Shown here piece by piece: positions 24,201-36,200 of a stretch of DNA of 64,000 nt. A model generated the notes under the pieces. It saw only the letters and a program-made list of their open reading frames with translations, ran no database searches and was not told the origin of the DNA. Within the stretch, counting starts at the first letter, position 1. The number at the start of each line of letters is the position of its first letter. The translations under genes and the position numbers were made by a program. The DNA is from Setoptus koraiensis (lineage: Eukaryota > Arthropoda), in the NCBI GenBank assembly GCA_048013815.1, contig CM106586.1, forward strand, positions 15,066,001-15,130,000. Direction: 5' to 3'.

Positions 24201-27200
24201 CTGGCTGATTGTTGTTTGTTTGTCACTCAATATAGCGCACAAATCGAAGCCGGCACAATGAATCCGGGCCCCGCGCCCAGCCAGCGCCGCTAATGGAACC
24301 GGACAACACCAAGACAGCGGCGGATAAATAGATCAGTTTACACGTGAGCGAGCGTGTGCGTATCGTGTGTTTGCACTTGGCTCGGCTCGCCGGCCGACAG
24401 ATCAGCGGCGAGCCCGGGTAAAAGCCGGCCGCTCTACCCGTGATAGGCCGCCGGGGCCCGGCCGCGCGGATCGCGCGGCTCGAGTGCAACTCGATTTGTC
24501 CGCGCGGCTGGCCGGCGAAACGGCGCGCCCAATCGCGCCGGCCAGCCGCGCTGGCCGGCCGAAGGGTCGCCAGCGGAAATGCTGCAGCGGTCGGCGGCGC
24601 CGCCGATGTACCAATTCGAACGAGTAATTAATGCAACGGCTTATTCACGCTCTAAGTGACTTGACGGAGTTTAGCCGGTGTCGGTGGTGCGCCGGCGGGC
24701 GCCGTTCGGGGCGCCAGCACCAGTGGGCAGCGCGGCGCGGCGCAGACGGGCAGGCACGATAGCCGGCGAGTATCATTTATAATATCGGTGCTGTTATTAT
24801 AAATGTCATTACATTATTAGTTGCTATTTGAGTGATTACGGACATGGCATGCGGATATTGGCGCAATTGCACTCACTTGAATGCGCTTGCACTTTCACTT
24901 TTTGTTTAGTTAAAGCGGCCAAACATGCCGGACTGTGTCTATACATTTCGCCTGAAACAACTCGTGCGATACGAGTGTCTGTATCGACAAAAATGCGCAC
25001 GGGGCCCAGCCACTTGTGCATAGATGTTTGTATATTTTGTGTACACTTAAACGACGATATCGGCGATATCAGCGATATCGGCGATATCGGCGGCAGCAAC
25101 AACAACAAATACTAACTAACAAACAGAGAGAGAGAGCCGTTATTAATTATCTTTGATTAGCGCTGCTCCACTTTGGGGCCCCATTTAATTGACCGATCGG
25201 TTTGTCGCGAAATGTCAGCGAAATGGCGCTGTCATTACACGATCGGCGCCCCATATCCAGTGTCTGTGTCCGACTGTCCGCCCATCCGGGGCTTGACTCC
25301 GCGTATCCAGGGGCCCCGCGTTGGCACAGCGCTGGCACGGCGTTGGCACAGAGTGTCTCGCGAAACATGCCAGACATTTCGGCGTCGTCGTCGTCGTCGA
25401 GTGACACGAGCAGCCATTGTGTAAATTGGAACACGAGCCAGCCAAGCGGACACATTAATAATGTTTGTGCCAACTCGTGATACGTCGCGCGACTTGACGG
25501 CTCGGCCGCTGTCAGCGGCCGCTCGCCCGTCGATAGTCCGCTCGCCCGTCGATAGTCCGCTCGCCCGTCGATAGTCCGCTCGCCCGTCGATATTCCGCTC
25601 GCCCATGTTCCGCTCGCCCGTCGATATTCCGCTCGCCCATGTTCCGCTCGCCCATGTTCCGCACGCGGATATTCCGCTCGAGCGACCGATCCGCGGCCGG
25701 CCCCCGGCCAGCCGAGGCCCCACTGACAGGCTGTGAGCAGTGTCGCGCGGCCAGTTGAATTTGCATCTGGGCAACGTTCGGGCTGACTGTTCGAGCGTGA
25801 ATCACCTATCAGGTTGCCCGCGGTGCAAGTTACAATTTGTGACCGTGTGGGGCGCCCGCGAAGGCGCACAATAATGCGCACAATGAGCCCAATGAATTGA
25901 CCACTTGATACCGCAAACACCGGTCGGCTTTGTGCGGATACTTTGTGCCCACAATTGGCCCATTTACCCGCTGGGCTGGCGCATCTGCATAGATCTCGGG
26001 CCCGGATAATTGGCGCGCGGCCCGTGTGGCGCCGTACGACGAAGCCGTCCAATTGTCGGGCTACAGTTTTTACACTGACAGTGAACTGTCCCGCCGCCGG
26101 TAATCAAACTGGCGCCCGTTGCGCAATAAAACAAAGTCGCCGTCAGTTTGTCGGCGCGTTGCAAATGTCAAAACATGCAACAACTAAGCGACGGGCACGC
26201 TTTTTCCGAGAGCAAAGGGCGCAATAAAATGGAAACGGCTTGAAAAGCACGAACATTGTTAGCGTTGTTTTGGCGGCGCTCGGTGTAACTAACAAACGTC
26301 AGCCCGACGTCGACCAGATTAAAGCGCAAATAGAGCGATCTAAACAGATTTAAAGCGTTCGAAGCAGCAGCCAACTGGGGCCCGTCGTTGTCGGCGCTTT
26401 TGCTGGAGCTCGTTTGAAAAAGTTAAAATTCGTGCTATTAGTTGAGTGAATGCAAATATACACGGCGCTCATTTGAACATTTCGGCAAACACTTCGGGGG
26501 GCTTGATGAATAATGCGCAAACAACTAGCGTAACAACAGAGACTTGTTTAGACAATATAAAACAACGTTTGTTCTTTTGTCACATAGTGTGCCGTTTTGC
26601 AATTACTTTTGTCCCGCTCGCTGGCGGGCCCCAGCTCAAACGCGGGCTCACAACATGATGAGACATCAATTATTAACTAGGCCATCGCAGGCTGTCACGG
26701 GCGGGCATATATCGCGGGCCCCATGCAAATCGCTCATAATACCGAAATTGTCGTCAGTTGGCATGCACGAAAGAGCCGCCGAGAAACGCACCGTTACGCA
26801 ACTACTAACACAACAATACAAATTGCACAAAACAACCATCGTCCCATGTTACGTAACCAGTTTGGACAGGTAGCTCAAGGTTAGAGAGTCGCCCACGACA
26901 ACGGATAAGTCTCTGTTAATAAGCTTACTGTTTGTGTCACAGTGTGTATTGCTTATATTAAAATAGATGTTTGCCAGCAGTTGTCAATACAAATTCACGC
27001 CAAGACACAACAAAGACAATCCCGTTAGTTCGCGTCTCACCATCGCGCCTCACTGAACGGCACTGGACAGTTTCGTGTGGGCGGCCGAAATCGGCTCTGT
27101 TTGTCGATAATTGGCTTTGTTTGGCATCGATGATTTTAAACTAATTTCAATTGATGCATACAGAAACTATCCATCTTGGTCTCTCGAGACACACAAAATA

Positions 27201-30200
27201 AGCGAATTGAATACCTGCTCGCTTGTTTATCCATCACGGCGGCCATTTTTCGCATCATCGATCTTTCTCCGGCCGAAAAGTTAAGCCGCCTAACCGGTCC
27301 GAGATCCGCCATCATCCGCTCATGTACTCACCCTCCCCCGCTAGATCTAGCTGTGCAAGGCACTCGCCAGGGGCAAGCGGTACGGGCCTCACGCTTGACA
27401 ACAAATGATTCTTACAGCCGAATGCCATTTCAGACCCCAGCTACTGGCTTAATCCTAGCCTATTGCGCATGATTTTTATTTTTGTTGATAAATAACCGAT
27501 ACAAATTGATCATTGGCGATATCATAAATCATTTCCACCGCACAAACAAATGGAAAAAACATTGCCTAAAAGACTTGAATTGGCCACATCAGAATACTTC
27601 CACTGATAGAAAATCAATCTATGGTCTCACTCAAACTCGTCAGTATTTTAGAAGATCAGTTGGATAAGGCCAAGAGCTAATTTCGTTTTGCTGTCTGACG
27701 GGCAACTCCAGCGTATATTTGCCCCCTTCGCTCAGTACGTCCTCTACGTCTTCGATCACTTTGCAAATCATTGCTGCCGTATACAGGGGTGCAATCGGTT
27801 GATAAGTGCTGAGAACACTATCGATGAATTGTTGATCACTGACCCCCAGCAGCTTCTTCAAAACCAACAGATCGTTGATGGCTGCGCTGAAATCGTAATA
27901 TCCCTTACTTCCCGATAGGAAAGGGGCACACAATGACTGTTTCTGTTTAGCAAAAAACTCTCCTTTCATTTCTGTCTTTTGAGTGTCCAGCGATTGCTTG
28001 TTCACCAAATAGTATCCGAAATTTTCCAATAATTGCTGTCGTGTTGAAAAATCGTCTTCCTTCAAACCGGAAGCCATTCGAGCCGCCATTCGCAAGTTAA
28101 CAGGGGATGACGAATACTTTCCTGATGCCACTTGCAGCACTTTCATCATTTGTCTGGGCCAATGAAATCTTCGACTCTGCTGATGAGCGTCACTTTCGGT
28201 ACCGAAGCATGTCTTGACACGACATACAAGAGTGAATTCATTCTTGTACCATTTCTCGGCCTCTAGATTGATTTGTTGTATTCTGTCGAAGAAGCGCTGC
28301 TGCTTTTTAGGCGCAATTTCCGGATAGGGCCATTGTGCAATATCGCTCTCATTAGTGATCATTGGTAACTCTAACTGAAGATGATCAGTATCCCAGTCCG
28401 ATGCGCCCACCATACTATCAAATATTTGACAAATTATTGAAGCCGGATACACAGCCGCAATAGGTTGATCAGTATCGAGAACTAGCTCAATAAATTTTTT
28501 GTCGTCGACATTTTCCTCATCCTTCAATACTCTGAGCTTCTTGAACCATTCGTGAAACTTCAAATAACCGTTACCTTGTGGCAACAACGCCCCACACATT
28601 CGATCTTGCATCTGCGTTATGAATTTGTTCCATGCTGCAGCTTTGTACTTAGTTGGGTCCGATGGCGGCCGCTCTTCGGAATCCGAATCCGAGCTGGAGT
28701 CGCTATCATCGTAATCGTAGTCACTGCCATAGTCAGAATCTTCATCCGGATCTTCGCTGTAATCTGGCATATAGTCGAATTCGCCTGACAAATATTTTCC
28801 AATATTCGCTAAAAATTCTTGCTGTGTCGACAGATTGTTTGCTCTTAAACCGGAAATCATGCGAGCAACTTTTGTCAAGTCAATTTTATCGTCATACGAA
28901 GATCCTGTGAACACTTGTAAGGCGGCCATAACTTGCGTAGGCCATTTGGAGAAGAGGCTCTGTAAAATGGCCTCATTGCCCTCACCGGATGCGTGCATTA
29001 GTCTAAATGATTCATCTTTGTTCCATCTCACAATTTCGTCGTTAATATTTTCCAGTTGCTCCAAAAATTGGCGTTGTGCTTGCACCAGGCAAAAATTGCA
29101 GCTTAGGGCTAACACAATAGCCAAAACGCCGGCACTCAAAACGCTCCTGAACTCCATAATCAAGCAAATTTATCAGATGTGCAGAATCGTTGATTTCTCT
29201 CGTGAATACGTCTCACTGGATAGTTGCCTGAAATTTTCAACAAGTTTTCAAGCTCTATTTTTTACTATTTTTTCTTCACAAAACATGTATTTGATAATGA
29301 TTTCGGGGGCATTCTTGTATCCACATCGTGAGTTGCCGCACCTACAACATTCCGACAATCGTTTTATAGCTATTCTTAGCTCATGAAAATGACTGGACAG
29401 TATCTGAGAACCAATGTATCGCTTCGCAAACACGAATGCCTGTTGGAATTCATCTGCTGGTGGAGATAAATTTAGCCATGAGCATTACAGTGTCACAAGA
29501 TATTTTTTCGGGTATCACGACGATAGTAGTTGGCAGTCGACGACTTTCGATCACAAAAACATAATGAACGCGGCGAACGCATGCCCCGACTATCGCTAAC
29601 AAAACATTAGTGATAGTTGGAAGAGCACCCGCTCCCGATTTCAAGTCAGGTAGATGGGAACTTTTTCTCCCGTCTCCCTTCTCAGGGGGTCCCTCGCATC
29701 CCTACTACAAGGCGCCTATGTTATCTGGATTTTTCAGTGATAAAAATTCCAAGTCTTCATTTTCTATCGATTGTCGCAGGAATTTTATATTGTACCTTCG
29801 AAGTTTTTTCCATGAATTCCATTCAGTCCAGAGCCATTTTTAGATATTTGTAAAAGATAAAAGCAGCAACATTCTGACTATCTATGGGTGTTTCCGTCAT
29901 TTATTTTCGTACCGTAAATCAATATCAGAATCGAATTTCTTGAGTGAGTATAATGTGAGAAATACATAAGATGAAAAGTGAAATCGGTTGATTGTTTCAG
30001 ATGTTTATTCGATCTAGTTGAACATATTGATGATATTTAACCATCTTGCAATCTATTTTACTAAGGGATAAGGCCATGCCCCGATCACGTCTTCGTTACT
30101 GCTCGGCAATTTCAACGCGAATTGCCCGTTAGATTCGTCTATATAGCCTGTAATGTTATCGACGACCTGACAGAGTAGCGCGGAAGAATATAGCGCTCCA

Positions 30201-33200
30201 ATCGGTTCTTGAGTTGTGACAACGAGTTCAATGAATCTCTTATCATCAACGTTCTCATTTTTTTTCAATTCTAGCAGGTCCTTGATTGCACCCAGAAAAT
30301 TGAAATATCCCTTACTGTTTGATCTGTAAGGTGTGCACAAATCCCTCACTTGCTGGAAAAATATACTTAAATCCATTTCGTTATTTGTGAAAGTGAATTT
30401 CGTTGACAGAAACGCCCCGAAATTGGATAAGAACTCTTCTTGTATTGCCTTATCTTCATGTTTTATGCCGCCAGTAATTCGCAAAACTTGTCCCATATCG
30501 ACCGAATTTCTCGGATGTCTTCTTGTTGCTATTTGCAGCACCCTCATCATCTGTCGAGGCCAATGATTGGCCACACTCTGACGATGAGCACCACTAGTCA
30601 TACCGATAGCTGCTTTCACACTTCTTGCTATATTGATTTCTTGTTTGAACCACTTGTCGACCTGTTTATTAATCTCGGCAACCTTATCCAAAAAGTTTGC
30701 TTGCCCTTGAACCCCTGAGCTGCAGCTCATGGCAAGCACAACAGTAGTGATAACTCCGATGCTAACAACATTGATCCACTTCATCATTCAAGATGGATGA
30801 TGCAACTATCCTTTTTGGTTAATTGTTGTATCTTTTTTACTGCGACGCGCTCATTGTTATCTGGATTTTTCAGCGATAAAAATTCCAAGTCTTTATTTTC
30901 TATCGATTGTATCAGAAAATGTCGAGTAGTATATATATTCAAACAGTGCACAAATTTATATTGTACCTTCGAGATTTTTCCCATGAATTCCATTCAGTCT
31001 AGAGCCATTTTTAGATATTTGTAAACGATAAAAGCAGCAACACTGAGATCGTTTCGAAAATAAAACCTGTTACGACATGCCAACTAAATTGTGCTTTTTT
31101 TTTATCATGATGTCTATGATTACGATCAATCTGTCTTTTCTACATTGATGTGCTCTGAAGTACGAAAATTTGGGTGAAACTGGAAATAAATTTTTCTTTC
31201 GGGCTATATATATAAGTAAGCAATTATATCTGCTTAGTTTGGCTGAGAGTTAGCTCATTTGGTTCAAAGACCAATGAATCAATGCCAGTCCTAAAATTCG
31301 TCGTTAGCAAATGATAGCTTAAAGTTCCACTCCGACACACCCGTATGTGCAACCTCTTCTGACTTGCGCCTGTAATCTCATGGATATTGCTGAAATTCTC
31401 ATTGGGCCGAGGTTTTCCGGAGGTTCATGATTAGGCTAACAGACAGTATTCACTTTAGATGGGTGTCTAACTATTTTCTAATGCATGTGTCTAAAGAAGG
31501 CAGACCATAATTCGAATTATTCAAATCTATTTTTGCACCTGAATATATCGCACTCTTTTTCAAACTATCCAAGTGTATTGAATGTATTAAAGCTCATATG
31601 AACAAGTCAGACTGCTATTGTCAGTTTCTCAAGCAATCGACTCCACATCCATAGGCACTAAAGAGAGGAAAAGATAGCTTTTTTTATTTTTTACATTTCT
31701 GTTTACGAAATACGTTGACGAAATAATTAGTCATCGGAATAATACAGATACTCAAAGTCACACGGCTTCCGGCTCATTGTTGCTAGAAGTTGATGCGTGT
31801 GAGAGAAAATAATCAAGAGCTGGCACAGAATTTTCAGTGTCATCGACATAGGGCCAATCAGAAATTGCGTTGCTAGCGCTTAATGGGAATTCCAAATTCA
31901 ATCTTTTGCTAGTTTCTGATTTCTCGCCTTCTATGGCATCGATAACTTGACAGATCATCGCAGCCGAATATAATGGAGCAATTTGTTGATCTGATAGAAC
32001 AACACGATCAATAAATAGTTTATCATTGATATTTTCCGTTCTCTTTAATTGAATGAGATCATAAATGGCTCCGCGAAAGTTGAAATACTTCTCACTTTCT
32101 AGTCTAAACGGCAAACACAACTCCTCTTGCGCGTATTCCATGAGCATGCCAAAATCTAGTTTTACGTTCTTCATTTTAGTCATCGTGGTAACGAAATGTT
32201 TGAATTGGACCATAAATTTTTCTTTCTCAGACAAATTATTAACTTTTAAAACGCCTTTGAATCTGTTAGCTAGAAAATTGCCAAAATTGATCATAAATTC
32301 ATGCTGTATGACAGGGTCATTATGTTTTAGGCCGGCAGTAGTACGAACAACTTTCCTCATATCAACTGCACTCTTCTGGGACACTCCGGTGGCTATCTGC
32401 AGCACCATCATCATTTGTCCAGGCCAATGAGAGCGCTTCGATTGGACACAAGATTCACTACTTGCGCCCCAAGCCATTCTTGGAAAGAACTTCGTTTGAC
32501 TGTACCATTGCTCAACCTCTTGATTGATCAGCTGTACCTGGGCTGCGAATTCGTGGCCCAGGCTGACCTCCATGAAACAACAGCTCATGCCAACCATAAT
32601 AGCCGCAGTTGCCAAGTTGATAACATTGATCGCCTTCATTGTTAGGTGTAAATTAATTATCATTGCTTGTATAGATTTGCGAAGATGCAAACTCTTGCAA
32701 TTTTTTCTCGTTTTTTCCTGGTTTAGCTCAGATTTAGTTGAACGGGTTGATCGACGCTAGATTTCCAAAAACCAAAGAAAGGAGGCAGTTTTTGAGTAGA
32801 AGCTACTATTGGCTAGATTATTTTTAGATTTTGTATTTGGGCACACCGCCACAAGTGCGCACTAGCGTGTGACAGATGGTGGATTTGTGACAATTGTCTC
32901 GGCCGGAAATTTTAGATTTGTGCATTTACACGAACTAACTCAACTGGGGCCAGCTCATCTGAGGCCTCAAAAGCCGCGGTGAGTCTAACAGATACTCACA
33001 CCAACACGAGTGATAGTTCACCCTAAGTGAAACAAGCAGACAAATTTTCTGATGTTCAGAAGATTGGTCTGGAAAATCAGTGGAAAAGTATGGGTTTTTT
33101 ATTTGAGAAAAATCTATTGAATGACATAGGGCCAGTATTTAGCAATTTTCTCGTGGTCTCCCGGTATATGAATTCCCTTTTGTTCGTCTAAGCGACGACA

Positions 33201-36200
33201 TAGCAATGCCGCCGAATACAGTGGCGAAATAGTCGCTTTGGTGTCGACAACGATTGCGATGAACGACTGATGATCGATCAGATTCTCTCTTTTGATCCGC
33301 AAAAGATCCTTGATGGCTGCGGTGAAATTGAATTCACCATCACCTTGCCGCCTGAAAGGCTTGCACAAAGTCTCGTGTAATCTATACGAGTCCATCATAT
33401 CAGCCAACTGATCTCTGCGAGAAAGTTTTTTTTCAAAATATTTCACCAAGTTAGCATGAAACTCAATTTCCTCTTCGTGGTGATTTAGTTGCAAACCGCT
33501 CACTATTCGATAAACCTCATCCATATTTATGGGGCCCGATGTAGGTGCCCCTGTGGCCACTTGCAATATCTTCATCATTTGTCGAGGCCAATGTTGTTGT
33601 TCGCTTTGGCGCTGAGCTCCGCTAACAAAACCCATGGCTCGCTTGATCTTTCTCAGTAAATCAAATTCACCCTGGTACCATTTTTCGACTTCTTGATTAA
33701 TGGTGTCCACTTGGGACCTTAGGTCATCTTTTCCATTTGGGGTACAAGCAAACAGTTGTGCCAAACTGACTGAAACTATCAGTGCAGTTAATAGCTTTGT
33801 CGTTCCGTAAATTTTTTGCTTCATCACCTGTCCGTTGTTGACCGAATGTTGTATTATCTCTAAATTGACAACAGATTACTGATTACAAATCGTTGCTGCT
33901 AGCTAGTGGTGCAAAATTGATAGATATGTTGACTATATCGATAGTATTAAATTAATCTCGAAGTTTCATTCGTGAAGCGAAGAAGCAAGATGAGAGTATT
34001 TATAACCGAGCTTAAAATATATCTCCGTGATGTGTGTATGGGACACCGAGGCTCGAAACGTAAACAAAATAGTTATTAATAAACGAGTTGGAATTTCGTG
34101 AGAAAACTTTGAATCAGCTCAATTCAAACCTTTGCCAAGTTTTAGGATGAAATAATAATTCATGGACATTCAATTGACTTGTGGATTTTCATTTTTCTTA
34201 ATTCCTGAATCTTTGAATTAAAGATTGGATTGTTATTTAATGCTTCCATCTAACATTTTGTTTCAGTTGATTAAATGAGTACGAAATGAGGAGATAGTTG
34301 CACCTGATCACGAATAATCCTTTCGATCTAATTGTGAATTAGACTAGAATCTAATTACATTAGCCTTCTTGATTGATATTGTTGGTTCATTTACAGTCGA
34401 TACGGTCAGCATTCGCGGGCCATCTTCTATCGCTATTTTCATTTCAATCGATGTTTCAAACGATCTGTTTTTGGTCTTAAATTGACCTCAAGCCAACGTG
34501 TATGGCCAGTCACGCATCACCTCATCGATATTCTGAACTACACCCAATCTAAAGTTACGTTCTTTCTCTCCACTCCTTCTAATTGTTAAATGTTTAATAT
34601 AACGACATAGGAAGGCTGATGTGTAAAGTGGAATCATCATATCTGCAGTAGATTCGTCCATCAAAAGCGTTCGCTGAGTGTCGAAACCAAGAAAAGTTTT
34701 AAGTTTGTTCATTTCCAACATTTGCTCAAACGACTGCCCAAAATTAAACTTGCCACTACCTGAGGAAGATTCTTGTGCCTCCATCGAAAACGGTTTACAC
34801 AACTTTTTTATCAACTTAGCATATTCTCTTTTTGATTCTTCGTCTGCAGGGGCATCGAAGATATCTATCTTATCGGTAGTATATTTCTCAAGATTGCGAA
34901 AAAGCAGACTTATTGCATCGCGATCGTGCCTCTTAAGACCTGAACTTATATTTTGAATTTCTACCATATCTATTGGTTCAGTGCTTGGTTTTCCTTCAAT
35001 TACTTGCAATATTTTTATCATCCTCTTCGGCCAATGAAATCTCTCACTTTGTTTATTCACCTGACTAGAGTAAATACATTTTTTCACTTTAGCTAAAGCT
35101 CTGTTTGACTCACTCTGAAACCATTTCTCCATCTTAGAATATATTTCTTTTGTTTTTGACTTGAAACAATTGCCGGCTAACGGTGACACTAGATCTGTCA
35201 ATAATTGGACGTAAGTGTCTGATTGTGAATCGCTAAGTGTTTTGTAGCAGTTGCCAAATCTCAGATACAATTCAATCCAGTTATCGTCACAAAGTTCATT
35301 TGGATTTCTTTTCCTCAAAACCATTCCATCGGCTAGGAGTTGATTTAAACACTGCTGGGCTTCACCGGTACTAATGTCGCCCAATTTGGTTCCGTCATAC
35401 ATTTCTCTTAACAGTCTGTTGTCTTTTAGCTTATTTATCGTTTCTAATTTTATCTTATCACCCCCTTGATCGGACACACTGTAATTCGGTTCCTCGTAGA
35501 GATACCCCAAGCAACTATCCAGCAATACAAAATCTTCCAGTTTTTGCAATTTATAATTGTTGGGGATGAATGTTGTCTTGAGATATTTCATACAAACATC
35601 ACCAATGGGCGAGCTGACGCGCCAATCGTCATCGTCTAACGGCTCGCGGTCTTGACTCAACTGTCTTGTAATAGTTGGCTCCAAGAACGATCGAAAATAT
35701 GTCTGATAGAAATCGCGATAAGGCTCCCCAGAGACTATATGATTGATGTTGATCTTGGCCAAATGGCCCATGGATTGTCGGCCTGCATAAAGTCTACTGC
35801 TGGCGCTTAGCAGTGCAAGGGATAGATTGATTTGAATTAGAATTGTCACTCTTTTCAACATCCTCGATCCTTGATAGAAACATATGGACGCAAGCAAATA
35901 CTGCCTAACAGTTTCGGAAGCTCAATTGTGTTCTTATGCCAAGATAGAAGAAAAATACGTAAAGTTTTTCAAGCACATTCTCACATCTTTTTTGGCATGT
36001 GATATTTTTAGATTAACAGTCGTTTTCACTCGAAGCCGGCCTAAAATTTGATCTGATACAAGTAGTGTGGCGGAAAAAACTACTTTAATACAAGGTGTTT
36101 AAAACGTTTAGGACAATTCGTGTTTCAAACACATGCGTCTGATCCAACCACGAGGTTAATTGAGCGCTGATCATGAGTGTTGAAAACTAATCAGCGAAAG

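Larger units (their letters stand above)
21047..27639 (+). other. left, GC-rich part of GPCR intron 7
   Basis: No supported gene is seen. The stretch is GC-rich with many GGGCCC and GGCGCC sites. It holds minisatellites at 21124-21177 and 25516-25679 and a perfect hairpin at 22859-22898. Long open frames on both strands here, including one of about 300 codons around 25147-26052, contain translated minisatellite and resemble no protein. Composition turns AT-rich at about 27.4 kb, just before the antisense gene array. Confidence 0.65.

Noticed and set aside
25147-26052. Open frame of about 300 codons on the minus strand
   Set aside because: It consists largely of translated 19-bp minisatellite (GERTIDGRADYRRAS-type repeats) in GC-rich intron sequence and resembles no protein.
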